64,000 nucleotides of DNA, taken from NCBI GenBank assembly GCA_016707445.1, contig JADJHR010000010.1:124001-188000 (forward strand). Direction: 5' to 3'. Numbering within the stretch: the stretch's first letter is position 1; every line of letters begins with the position of its first letter. Shown in pieces: positions 10,194 through 18,232 of the stretch. Under the pieces are notes generated by a model that was not told the DNA's origin, did no database searches, and saw only the letters and a program-made list of their open reading frames with translations. The position numbers and the translations under genes are program-made. Source of the stretch: Rubrivivax sp. Lineage in GTDB: Bacteria > Pseudomonadota > Gammaproteobacteria > Burkholderiales > Burkholderiaceae_C.

Positions 10194-10493
10194 ATGAACA
10201 CCGAACTTCTCAGCTACTACGAAGCCATCGAACAGGCCAGTTGCGACATGCTGGCTGCGGCCAAGACGGGCGACTGGGACGCCGTGGTCAAACTCGAAGG
10301 TGCCTGCGTGCTGCTGATCAGCCAGCTCAAGCACGCGGCGCGGCAAGCGTCGCTGGACGGTGATTCGGCGCGTTCCAAGGCCCGCATCATGCAGCGCATC
10401 CTGGTCAATGACGCCGAGATCCGCCACCTGGCCGAGCCCTGGCTGCAGGACCTGGACGACATGATGGCCGGCAAGCGCAAGACCCTGCATTGA
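10194..10493 (+). CDS. fliT: FliT-family flagellar export chaperone
   Basis: Small helical protein at the place where fliT follows fliS. FliT family members chaperone the filament cap protein FliD and in enterics also modulate FlhDC. The sequence MNTELLSYYEAIEQASCDML resembles betaproteobacterial FliT N-termini; the rest is helical and Lys/Arg-rich near the end (AGKRKTLH). Length is 99 aa from the ATG at 10194. An in-frame ATG at 10164 overlaps the fliS stop and would add ten residues; either is possible. FliT is poorly conserved, so position weighs as much as sequence. Confidence 0.8.
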   Translation: MNTELLSYYEAIEQASCDMLAAAKTGDWDAVVKLEGACVLLISQLKHAARQASLDGDSARSKARIMQRILVNDAEIRHLAEPWLQDLDDMMAGKRKTLH

Positions 10494-10514
10494 GCCGCCC
10501 ACGCGCTGCCCAAC

Positions 10515-11276
10515 ATGCTTGAGGACACCCAACCCGCGGCGCTGGACGAGGCCGGCACCGACGCCTGGTCGGCCTTTCGCGTCGACAGCCCGGTCGAGAT
10601 CGCATCGCTGCTGCGCGAGCTGCGCGACAGCGGCACGCCGATGGTGCTGAGTGCACCGCAGGGTGCGGCCCTCGTGGCGGCGCTGTGGTCACTGGACGTC
10701 GAACAGCGCCGCATCAACCTTGCCGCCGACGACAACAACCCACTGCTGGGCCAGCTGATCGACTGCAATGAAGCGGTCGCCGTGGCCTACCTCGACAGCG
10801 TCAAGCTGCAGTTCGAACTGAATGATCTGCTGCTGGTGCGCGGTCCCAGCACCTGCGCGCTGCAGGCCCGACTGCCGCGGCGGCTGTACCGCTTCCAGCG
10901 CCGCAGTGGCTACCGCGTGCGCACGCTCGAACGCCACTCGCCGACCGCACGGTTGCGCCACCCGGCGATCCCCGACATGCAGCTGGCGCTGCGCGTGATC
11001 GACGTCAGCATCGGCGGCTGTGCCCTCTTTCTGCCGGCCGACGTGCCGACGCTGGAGCCCGGCCTCAGCCTGCACGGCGTGCACATCGAGCTCGACGCCG
11101 ACACCCGCTTCGGCGGCACGCTGCTGATCCAGCACCTGAGCTCGATCAACGCACGGTGCGACGACCTGCGCGTTGGCTGCGAATGGCATTCGCTGCCGCC
11201 TGATTCCGAGCGGGCCCTGCAGCGCTACATCGACCAGACGCAGAAGCGTCGCCGCCTGCTGTCGCTGGACCGATGA
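10515..11276 (+). CDS. ycgR: Flagellar brake protein YcgR (PilZ domain)
   Basis: c-di-GMP effector that slows or biases the flagellar motor. The 253-aa protein has an N-terminal YcgR domain (about 15-115) and a C-terminal PilZ domain (about 120-240). The PilZ c-di-GMP signature is complete: RRSGYR supplies the arginines and DVSIGG the DxSxGG turn. It follows fliST by 21 bp and its stop overlaps the start of a pilin-like gene (ATGA). The coupling to pilin genes is unusual for a flagellar brake and may place flagella and pili under common c-di-GMP-linked expression; that is inference. Confidence 0.93.
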   Translation: MLEDTQPAALDEAGTDAWSAFRVDSPVEIASLLRELRDSGTPMVLSAPQGAALVAALWSLDVEQRRINLAADDNNPLLGQLIDCNEAVAVAYLDSVKLQFELNDLLLVRGPSTCALQARLPRRLYRFQRRSGYRVRTLERHSPTARLRHPAIPDMQLALRVIDVSIGGCALFLPADVPTLEPGLSLHGVHIELDADTRFGGTLLIQHLSSINARCDDLRVGCEWHSLPPDSERALQRYIDQTQKRRRLLSLDR

Positions 11277-11719
11277 ATCCTGGCCACCGCCCCGGCATGG
11301 CACAGCGCAAGTCAAAAGCGCTGGGCTTCACGCTGATCGAGATCAGCGTGACCGTGGCCGTGATCGGCGTGCTGGCCGCCGCGGCCTGGCCATCGCAGCT
11401 GGCCAGTCTGCAGCGCGCACGCCGCATCGACGCCATCGCCGCCCTCACCCGGGTGCAAATCGCGCAGGAGCAGTACCGGGCCCGCTACGGCGTGTACAGC
11501 GCGCAGCTGACGGCCCTGACCGGCGCCAGCGCAGCGCGCAGCCCTGAAGGGCTGTACCAGCTGGCCGTGCTGGACGCCAACGGCGAGAACGTGACCCTGT
11601 CGGCGCGCGCACGCGACGACGGCCCGCAGCGCAGCGACACCGATTGCCGCGAGCTCACATTGCGTCTGAGCCAGGGCCTGGCCGACATCGGCCCCAGCGG
11701 CCGCTGCTGGAACCGATGA
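11273..11719 (+). CDS. Type IV pilin-like protein (PilE/GspG type)
   Basis: Prepilin-like protein of 148 aa. A short positively charged leader (about 17 residues) ends in a prepilin peptidase site G|FTLIEISV with Glu at mature position 5, followed by a hydrophobic helix (VTVAVIGVLAAAAW). The globular part holds two C-terminal Cys (TDCREL and GRCWNR) that could form the D-region disulfide typical of minor pilins. It starts in the ycgR stop and its own stop overlaps the next pseudopilin start. No pilus assembly genes are nearby, so it must use a PilBCD or Gsp machine encoded elsewhere. Confidence 0.88.
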   Translation: MNPGHRPGMAQRKSKALGFTLIEISVTVAVIGVLAAAAWPSQLASLQRARRIDAIAALTRVQIAQEQYRARYGVYSAQLTALTGASAARSPEGLYQLAVLDANGENVTLSARARDDGPQRSDTDCRELTLRLSQGLADIGPSGRCWNR

Positions 11720-12222
11720 TGGTGCCCGCTCTACGTCAACGAGGCCTGACCCTGATCGAGCTGATGATCGGGCTGGGCATCTGCGCCGTGCTGATGTCGC
11801 TGGCCGTGCCCTCATTCGCCAGCTACCTGCAGCGCCAGCGACTGAAGGCGGCGGCGCAGGGGCTGGAGCTCGACCTGCGCGAGGCGCGCTACGAATCGGC
11901 ACGCCGCGGTGCGGCACTGAACCTGGTCTTCATGCCCGGCCCCGACTGGTGCTATGCGATCGCCAGCACGCCCGAATGCGACTGCCACCTGCAGCAGCCC
12001 TGCCGCATCAAGACCGTGCGCGCGCAGGATCTGCGCGGCGTGCACCTGAGCGATACCCACGCCACCCGCTTTGACCCCGCCAGCGGCAACGTCGATCAGC
12101 CCGGCACCATCGCCGTCTGGCAGGCCCCGGGTGGCGAGAAGGTCCGGGTCAGCGTCTCACCGCTGGGGCGACCCTTTGCCTGCATGACGGAAGGCAATCT
12201 GCCGCCCCTACCAACCTGCTGA
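11716..12222 (+). CDS. GspH/FimT-type pseudopilin
   Basis: Minor pseudopilin of 168 aa with a short leader and the prepilin cleavage motif RG|LTLIELMIG, then a hydrophobic helix to about residue 38. The remainder resembles the GspH/FimT domain, with LRLKAA-like helix residues and the QAPGGEKVRVSVSPLGR beta segment near the end. It is Cys-rich (seven Cys), including a CDCHLQQPC cluster. The ATG at 11716 overlaps the stop of the preceding pilin gene (ATGA), making ycgR-pilin-fimT a chain of coupled genes. It converges on fliE across a hairpin-rich gap. Confidence 0.87.
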   Translation: MMVPALRQRGLTLIELMIGLGICAVLMSLAVPSFASYLQRQRLKAAAQGLELDLREARYESARRGAALNLVFMPGPDWCYAIASTPECDCHLQQPCRIKTVRAQDLRGVHLSDTHATRFDPASGNVDQPGTIAVWQAPGGEKVRVSVSPLGRPFACMTEGNLPPLPTC

Positions 12223-12269
12223 AGGCGCCCGACCAGTCCCAGCCGCGGATCCGGCTCCGCCGGTCCGCA

Positions 12270-12318
12270 GGCGCTGCCCCCCACCGGGGGGAGGCGGCCG
12301 CAGGCCGCTTCGGGGGGA
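12270..12318. repeat. GC-rich double hairpin between convergent fimT-like and fliE genes
   Basis: CCCCCC-ACC-GGGGGG (12277-12291) is followed by GCGGCC-GCA-GGCCGC (12294-12308) and TTCGGGGGG. The two stem-loops, with C and G runs that can also pair over the whole element, sit between converging genes. The form suggests a bidirectional terminator or a dispersed intergenic repeat. No T-tract is present. Copy number elsewhere in the genome cannot be judged from this window. Confidence 0.55.
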
Positions 12319-12321
12319 TCG

Positions 12322-12666
12322 TCAAACCTGCATGTTCATGATGTCGGTGTAGGCCGACAGCAGCCGGTTGCGCACCTGCACGGCGGCCTGGAAGCCGACC
12401 TGGCTCTTCTGCATCGCCACCATCGTGCCCTCGAGGCTGACCGTGGGATTGTCCAGGCTGAACTCGCGCTGCAGACGCTGGGCCTCGAGCTGATCGCGGC
12501 TGACGTTCTGCAGTGCATCGGCCATCGCCGTGCGAAAGCTGCCGGCGCCGGTTTCGGCGGTCTCGGCAACCTGGCCTCGGCCCTTGGCCAGCGGCGTGCC
12601 GTCCGGGCGCAGCCCGGCACGGGCCACGGCCTGGTTGAAGTCGAAGGGCTTGAGTTCGAGTTTCAT
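12322..12666 (-). CDS. fliE: Flagellar hook-basal body complex protein FliE
   Basis: FliE joins the MS ring to the proximal rod and is among the first proteins exported by the flagellar system. The protein of 114 aa has the family C-terminus: FRTAMADALQNV, SLDNPTVSLEGTMVAMQKSQVGFQAAVQVRNRLLSAYTDI in part, ending MNMQV. The start at 12666 (MKLELKPFDF) is chosen because homologous sequence begins there; longer in-frame reading runs through the intergenic region. The gene is divergent from fliF rather than leading it, so the two share a 203-bp promoter region in which no convincing sigma-54 or sigma-28 element was found. Confidence 0.93.
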   Translation of the reverse strand: MKLELKPFDFNQAVARAGLRPDGTPLAKGRGQVAETAETGAGSFRTAMADALQNVSRDQLEAQRLQREFSLDNPTVSLEGTMVAMQKSQVGFQAAVQVRNRLLSAYTDIMNMQV

Positions 12667-12869
12667 CGGGGGGTTCTCGACGCCCTCACTGTAGGGGCCG
12701 CCGCCTCCGCGCAAGGCTGGAACAGGCGAGCCATTGCCTGCCTTCTCGCCCCAATGCCGGCCGGGCCGCGCTTCAACAATGCCCTTCGACGTGCTTGCAT
12801 CACGCACCCCGCCCGGGGCTGCGGCCGCAAGTGCTGGAACTGGCCGCACCCGACGCCCGAACGCCGCGA

Positions 12870-14567
12870 ATGGAAACCGCCGTCATCCCCGTGTCCGAGA
12901 ACGCCATTGCATTGGCGGCAGCCACTGGCCTGGGTGCGCGTCTGGCCAAGATGCCCACGCGCACGCTGGTCGCGGCCGGCCTGGGCGCCATCATGCTGGT
13001 GGCCTTGCTGGTCAGCATGGCCTTTGCACTGCGCGGCAGCGATCACAAGGTGCTGTTCAGCAACCTGAGCGAGAAGGACGGTGCCGTCGTCATCGCCAAG
13101 CTCGACCAGATGGGCATCGACTACAAGTTCGCCGAAGGCGGCGGCAGCATCCTGGTGCCGGCCGCCCGCGTCTACGAGCTGCGCATGAAGCTCAGCGCCG
13201 CCGGTGTCAACAAGGGCAACATCAACGGCTACGAACTGCTCGACGGCAGCAGCAGCTTCGGCCAGAGCGACGGCCAGCAGCGCGTGCAGCTCAAGCGTGC
13301 GCTGGAAGGCGAGCTGACGCGCACCATCCAGTCGCTGGCCTCGGTGCAGGCAGCGCGCGTGATGCTGGCGATGCCGCAGGCGAACGGCTTCTTTCGTGAA
13401 CAGCAAAAGCCCACGGCCTCGGTCACGGTGCAGCTGCACCCGGGCCGCACGCTGGAAAGCGACCAGATCGCCGGCATCGTGCACCTGGTGGCATCCAGCG
13501 TGCCCGAACTCAACACCAAGGCCGTCAGCGTGGTCGACGGCAACGGCGCACTGCTGTGGCCGCAAGACGACCGCAACGGCGCCCAGGGGTTCGATTCGGC
13601 GCAGCTGCGCTACCTGAAGGAAGTCGAAGGCAGCCACCTCAAGCGCGTGATGGAGCTGCTCGAGCCCGTGGTCGGCCGCGAGAACCTGCGCGCCACCGTC
13701 ACCGCCGAGGTCGATTTCTCGCAGACCGAATCGACCGCCGAAGAGTTCAAGCCCAACCAGGGTGACCAGCCGGCTGCCGTGCGCGCGCTGCGCAGCGAAG
13801 AATCGTCCCAGGCCGACCCCAACCGGCCCAGTGGCGTGCCCGGTGCGGCCAGCAATCAGCCGCCGGTGCCCGCCACGGCGCCGCTGGCCGGTGCCTCGGC
13901 GCCGTTGCAGGGGGCACAGGGCGGCGCCACCGGCAGCAGCCGGCGTGAGGCCGAGACCAGTTATGCGGTCGACAAGACGGTGCGCGTGACGCGCAACGCT
14001 ACCGGGTCGGTGCGCCGCCTGCATGCCGCCGTGGTGGTCAACCACAAGATCGGCAGCGACGCCAAGGGCAAGCCCACCAGCACGCCGCTGACCGACGCCG
14101 AGCTGGAAAAGCTGACCGCACTGGTGCAGCAGGGCATCGGCTTCAACAAGGAACGTGGCGACTCGGTGCGTGTGGTGAACGCCCCCTTCCGCATCGAGCT
14201 GCCGCCGCCCTCCGAGGTGCTGCCCGTGTACATGCAACCCTGGGTGCTGGACCTGCTGCGCGCCGGCCTGGCGCCGGGTGCGCTGGCATTGGTGGCGCTG
14301 GTGATCGTGTTCACGTTGATCCGCCCCGCCGTCAGAGCCGCCACCGCGGCAGCGCCAAAGCCCGAAACGTCGGCCGTCGGCGGCCAGCTCGACGCCGTGG
14401 TCGCGGGTGACGAAAAGCTGCCCGAGCTGCCCGGTGGCGCCGAGCTGCAGGCGCTGGAGATGTCCAAGACCAACAACCGGCTCGAAGCCGCCCGCACGCT
14501 GGCCAAGCAAAATCCAGCCGCGGTGGCCAACATCGTGCGCGGCTGGGTGAGCGGGGAAACCAGCTGA
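12870..14567 (+). CDS. fliF: Flagellar MS-ring protein FliF
   Basis: FliF forms the MS ring, the membrane base on which rotor and export gate assemble. The 565-aa protein has one transmembrane helix near the N-terminus (about 36-55, LGAIMLVALLVSMAFAL), YscJ/FliF ring-building motifs (about 60-230), the conserved EVEGSHLKRVMELLEPVVG segment region, a Pro/Ala-rich linker (about 320-375) and a second transmembrane helix (about 470-490). The C-terminal tail that binds FliG is present (ARTLAKQNPAAVANIVRGWV). The ATG at 12870 is the first ATG in frame; a TTG at 12795 is the only longer candidate. fliG follows after one base. Confidence 0.95.
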   Translation: METAVIPVSENAIALAAATGLGARLAKMPTRTLVAAGLGAIMLVALLVSMAFALRGSDHKVLFSNLSEKDGAVVIAKLDQMGIDYKFAEGGGSILVPAARVYELRMKLSAAGVNKGNINGYELLDGSSSFGQSDGQQRVQLKRALEGELTRTIQSLASVQAARVMLAMPQANGFFREQQKPTASVTVQLHPGRTLESDQIAGIVHLVASSVPELNTKAVSVVDGNGALLWPQDDRNGAQGFDSAQLRYLKEVEGSHLKRVMELLEPVVGRENLRATVTAEVDFSQTESTAEEFKPNQGDQPAAVRALRSEESSQADPNRPSGVPGAASNQPPVPATAPLAGASAPLQGAQGGATGSSRREAETSYAVDKTVRVTRNATGSVRRLHAAVVVNHKIGSDAKGKPTSTPLTDAELEKLTALVQQGIGFNKERGDSVRVVNAPFRIELPPPSEVLPVYMQPWVLDLLRAGLAPGALALVALVIVFTLIRPAVRAATAAAPKPETSAVGGQLDAVVAGDEKLPELPGGAELQALEMSKTNNRLEAARTLAKQNPAAVANIVRGWVSGETS

Positions 14568-14568
14568 C

Positions 14569-15573
14569 ATGGCGAACATGGACGACAAGGGCGTCGAGGA
14601 CGCTGCGATCCTGATGATGACCCTGGGCGAGGAACAGGCCGCCGAGGTCTTCAAGCTGCTGGCACCCAAGGAGGTGCAGCGCCTGGGCGAGACCATCGCC
14701 AAGCTCAAATCGGTATCGCGCGAACGTGTCGAGAAGGTCATCGATCGCTTCGACAGCGCCGCGGCGTCCGACAGCCGGCTTGTCGACGACACCGACGAGT
14801 ACGTCAAGTCCGTGCTGCGCAAGGCGCTGGGCGATGACAAGGCCAACCTGCTGATCGACCGCATCCTGCAGGGCAGCGACACCTCCGGCATCGAAAGCCT
14901 GAAGTGGATGGACGCCACCTCGGTGGCCGAGCTGCTGCGCAACGAACATCCGCAGATCGTGGCGGCGATCCTGGTGCACCTGGAGTTCGACCAGGCGGCC
15001 GATGTGCTCAAGCAGTTCGGCGAACGCCACCGCAACGAGGTGATGGTGCGCATCGCCACGCTCGACGGCATCCAGCCTTCGGCGTTGCGCGACCTGAACG
15101 ACGTCATGAGCAAGGTGCTGGCCGGCGGCGACCGCATGAAGAAGAGCAACCTCGGTGGCGTGAAATCGGCCGCCGAGATCCTGAACATGCTGGGCTCGGG
15201 TGCCGAGACCTCGGTGCTCGATTTCGTGCGCGAAGCCGACGGCGAACTGGCGCAGAAGATCATGGACAACATGTTCGTCTTCGACGACCTGGAAAAGATC
15301 GACGACAAGGGCTTCCAGGCGCTGCTGAAGGAAGTGCAGTCCGACCAGCTGGTGCTGGCGCTGAAAGCGGCGTCGCCCGAGTTGCGAGAGAAGGTCTTCC
15401 GCAACATGTCCAGCCGCGCCGCCGAGACGCTGAAGGAAGACCTGGAATCGCGTGGCCCGGTCAGGCTGTCCGATGTCGAGGCCGAGCAGAAGGAAATGCT
15501 GAAGATCGTGCGGCGCCTGGTCGACGAAGGCCAGATCGTGCTGGCCGGTGGTGGAGACGAACAACTTGTCTAG
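14569..15573 (+). CDS. fliG: Flagellar motor switch protein FliG
   Basis: FliG is the rotor protein that contacts the stator and transmits torque. The 334-aa protein contains the N-terminal FliF-binding domain, the middle domain with the EHPQIVAAILVHLEF motif that binds FliM, and the C-terminal domain with the charged torque helix (DDLEKIDDKGFQALLKEV, then SDQLVLALKAAS) and KEDLESRGPVRLSDVE. Length matches the family. It starts one base after the fliF stop, and its last 26 bases overlap fliH. Confidence 0.96.
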   Translation: MANMDDKGVEDAAILMMTLGEEQAAEVFKLLAPKEVQRLGETIAKLKSVSRERVEKVIDRFDSAAASDSRLVDDTDEYVKSVLRKALGDDKANLLIDRILQGSDTSGIESLKWMDATSVAELLRNEHPQIVAAILVHLEFDQAADVLKQFGERHRNEVMVRIATLDGIQPSALRDLNDVMSKVLAGGDRMKKSNLGGVKSAAEILNMLGSGAETSVLDFVREADGELAQKIMDNMFVFDDLEKIDDKGFQALLKEVQSDQLVLALKAASPELREKVFRNMSSRAAETLKEDLESRGPVRLSDVEAEQKEMLKIVRRLVDEGQIVLAGGGDEQLV

Positions 15574-16312
15574 CAACCTGTCACGGCGGGCGCTGCTCAA
15601 TGTGCCCTCGCCCAACCCCGAACGCGGCGCCTACGCGCGCTTCATCCCGCGCGAGGAATTGGGCGACTTCGCCAGCTGGAGCCCGGACAGCTTCGCGCTC
15701 GACCACGCCCGCACACGCAATCGCCAGCGGAGTGAGCCACGCGCCGATCCGGCGCCGCCCGGGCCCAGTGCCGAACAATGGCAGGCGCAGGTCGATGCGG
15801 CGCGCCAGTCCGGCTACGAGGACGGCTACCGCGACGGTCTGGTCGCGCTGGACGGCTTCAAGAAGAGCCATGCCGAGCAGGTGAACCAGCAGGTGCATCG
15901 CTTCTTGCAGGCGCTGGACGCTGAGTTCGACACCCTGCATGAACAGCTGTCGGCGTCGGTCGTGCGCGTGGCCCTGCAGCTGGCGCGACAGGTGCTGCGC
16001 GACGAGTTGGTCAGCGCGCCCGAGCACGTGGCCCGGGTCGCCGCCGAGGCGCTGGAATCGGTGCTGCTGTCGGCGCGCCACATCACGGTGCAGGTTCATC
16101 CGCTCGACCTGCCGCTGGTGGCCGCGGGCGCTCAAGAGGTTGTGCAGGCGCGCGGCGCGCGCCTGATCGCCACATCCGGCATCGAACGTGGCGGCTGCCG
16201 CGTCGAATCGGACATGGGGGCCATCGACGCCGGCATCGCCAGCCGCTGGGCACAGGCCACCCAGGCCCTGGGTGGTGACGAGGCCTGGGTGGACGACGGG
16301 GCAGCGAATTGA
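15548..16312 (+). CDS. fliH: Flagellar assembly protein FliH
   Basis: FliH is the regulatory stator of the FliI ATPase and links it to the C ring and export gate. The 254-aa protein has a variable N-terminus with PNPERGAYARFIPREEL, a central region with GYEDGYRDGL (a GxxxG-like pattern typical of FliH helices) and the conserved C-terminal V-type ATPase E-subunit-like domain ending RGGCRVESDMGAIDAGIASRW. It begins at a GTG pair (15548/15551) inside the end of fliG. Its stop overlaps the TTG start of fliI. Confidence 0.92.
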   Translation: MVETNNLSSNLSRRALLNVPSPNPERGAYARFIPREELGDFASWSPDSFALDHARTRNRQRSEPRADPAPPGPSAEQWQAQVDAARQSGYEDGYRDGLVALDGFKKSHAEQVNQQVHRFLQALDAEFDTLHEQLSASVVRVALQLARQVLRDELVSAPEHVARVAAEALESVLLSARHITVQVHPLDLPLVAAGAQEVVQARGARLIATSGIERGGCRVESDMGAIDAGIASRWAQATQALGGDEAWVDDGAAN

Positions 16313-17739
16313 CCCCGGGCGCCGAAGTCCGGCTCACGCTCGACCGCGCCGGGCGCTGGCAGCGCTATCTGGATGACCTGGAGGCTTACGCCGCCGTCAA
16401 GCAGCCGCTGGAGACCGTGGGCACGCTGGCCCGCGTGACCGGTCTGGTGCTCGAGGCTGCCGGCGTTCGGGTGCCGGTGGGTTCGGTGTGCGACGTCAGT
16501 TCGGCCGGCCAGCCCACCGTCACTGCCGAGGTCGTGGGCTTCGACGGCGACCGCGCCTTCCTGATGCCCACCGGGCAGGTGCATGGCCTGGCCAGCGGCG
16601 CGCGAGTGTCGCCGCGACCGGCGCCGCAGCCGGCGCCGCGCTTCGGTTTCGACAACCATCCCTGGCGGCGCAGCGAAGACCGCGGCCTGCACCTGCCGAT
16701 GGGCGATGGCCTGCTCGGCCGCGTGGTCGACCCGCATGGCGAGCCGATCGATCGCGACGGCCCGATGCACGGCGTGCATGCCGAGCCGATGCAGCGCCGC
16801 CCGATCAACGCGATGGACCGCGACCCGGTGCGCCAGCCGCTGGACACCGGCGTGCGTGCGATCAATACCATGCTGACCGTGGGCCGCGGCCAGCGCATCG
16901 GGCTGTTTGCCGGCACCGGCGTCGGCAAGTCGGTGCTGCTGGGCATGATGGCGCGCTACACCGCGGCCGATGTGATCGTGGTCGGCCTGATCGGCGAACG
17001 CGGCCGCGAGGTGAAGGAATTCATCGAGGACATCCTGGGCGACGAAGGTCGCGCACGCTCGGTGGTGGTGGCCGCACCCGCCGACGCGCCGCCGCTGGTG
17101 CGCATGCAGGGTGCGACCTACGCCACTGCGATTGCCGAACACTTCCGCGACCGCGGCCAGCATGTGCTGCTGCTGATGGACAGCCTGACGCGCTACGCGA
17201 TGGCGCAGCGCGAGATCGCGCTGGCGATCGGCGAACCACCGGCCACCAAGGGCTACCCGCCGAGCTGCTTTGCCAAGCTGCCGCAGCTGGTCGAGCGCAG
17301 TGGCAACGGGCTGCACGGCGTGGGCTCGATCACCGCCTTCTACACCGTGCTGAGCGAAGGCGACGACCAGCAGGACCCGATCGCCGACGCTGCGCGCGGC
17401 ATTCTCGACGGCCACATCGTGCTGTCGCGTGAACTGGCCGAAGGCGGGCACTATCCGGCGATCGACATCGAGCGTTCGATCTCGCGCGTGATGACCGCCG
17501 TGACCACGCGTGAGCACCAGGTCAGCGCGCGCCGCCTGCGCCAGCTGCTGTCGCGCTTCAACAAGGCGCGTGACCTGATTCAGATCGGCGCCTACGCCCC
17601 CGGCCACGACGCCGAACTCGACCTCGCCGTGCAGATGCAGCCGCAGATCAGCGCCTTGCTGCAGCAGGACATGCACCAGGCCGCGTCGCTGGATGCCAGC
17701 TGCCAGCAGCTGGCCAGGCTGCTGACGCAGACATCCTGA
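16309..17739 (+). CDS. fliI: Flagellum-specific ATPase FliI
   Basis: Hexameric ATPase that unfolds and delivers export substrates to the flagellar gate. The 476-aa protein is homologous to F1-beta: Walker A AGTGVGKS at residues 201-208, the family signature GLIGERGREVKEF, Walker B in HVLLLMDSLTRYA, and the PPATKGYPPSCFAKLPQL loop. The apparent start is TTG at 16309, overlapping the fliH stop (TTGA); no ATG lies nearby in frame, and the N-terminal domain is needed in full. fliJ follows 11 bp downstream. Confidence 0.96.
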   Translation: MTPGAEVRLTLDRAGRWQRYLDDLEAYAAVKQPLETVGTLARVTGLVLEAAGVRVPVGSVCDVSSAGQPTVTAEVVGFDGDRAFLMPTGQVHGLASGARVSPRPAPQPAPRFGFDNHPWRRSEDRGLHLPMGDGLLGRVVDPHGEPIDRDGPMHGVHAEPMQRRPINAMDRDPVRQPLDTGVRAINTMLTVGRGQRIGLFAGTGVGKSVLLGMMARYTAADVIVVGLIGERGREVKEFIEDILGDEGRARSVVVAAPADAPPLVRMQGATYATAIAEHFRDRGQHVLLLMDSLTRYAMAQREIALAIGEPPATKGYPPSCFAKLPQLVERSGNGLHGVGSITAFYTVLSEGDDQQDPIADAARGILDGHIVLSRELAEGGHYPAIDIERSISRVMTAVTTREHQVSARRLRQLLSRFNKARDLIQIGAYAPGHDAELDLAVQMQPQISALLQQDMHQAASLDASCQQLARLLTQTS

Positions 17740-17750
17740 GGAGCGGCTGA

Positions 17751-18221
17751 ATGAATGAGGAATCGATGTCCGCGCTGCAACTGCTGCTCGAGCGCGCCAC
17801 GCAGGAGCGTGACCGCCTGGCCGGCGAGCTGCGTCGCGGCGAAGAAGTGGCGCTGCGCGAGGCGCGCCAGGGCGACCAGTTGCGCAACTACCGTGGTGAG
17901 TACCTGCAGCGCTGGAGCACGCAGTTCGGCCGCGGCAGCACGATGGAGATCGTCAACTGCTACCAGTCGTTCATGCAGCGTCTGGACGAGGCGGTGTCGC
18001 AGCAGCAACGCCAGGTCGAAGCCGCACAGCGCGGCGTGGCCGCCGTGCGACAGGCGCTGATGCAGGCCGAACAACGGGTGGCCTCGATCCGCAAACTGAT
18101 GGAGCGCCGCCGGGCCGAGACCCTGCGCGCGCAGGAACGCCGCGACCAGCGCCAGACCGATGAAACCGCGCAACAGCAGGTGCTGCGCCGCGCCCGCCAG
18201 GGCTTGTCCCTGCAGCACTGA
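17751..18221 (+). CDS. fliJ: Flagellar export protein FliJ
   Basis: FliJ is the coiled-coil stalk of the export ATPase, comparable to the gamma subunit of F1. The predicted 156-aa protein is almost entirely charged helix, rich in Arg, Glu and Gln, with the usual two-helix antiparallel pattern (about 5-70 and 75-145) and the conserved LRNYRGEYLQRW segment. A GAGGAG Shine-Dalgarno precedes the ATG. Sequence conservation in FliJ is low, but the position between fliI and fliK leaves little doubt. Confidence 0.92.
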   Translation: MNEESMSALQLLLERATQERDRLAGELRRGEEVALREARQGDQLRNYRGEYLQRWSTQFGRGSTMEIVNCYQSFMQRLDEAVSQQQRQVEAAQRGVAAVRQALMQAEQRVASIRKLMERRRAETLRAQERRDQRQTDETAQQQVLRRARQGLSLQH

Positions 18222-18232
18222 AAGGACTTGCG

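Noticed and set aside
12667..12869. Sigma-54 promoter between fliE and fliF
   Set aside because: TGGC...TTGC and TGGA...TTGC pairs exist, but their spacing (10-13 bases) does not fit the required GG-N10-GC geometry.
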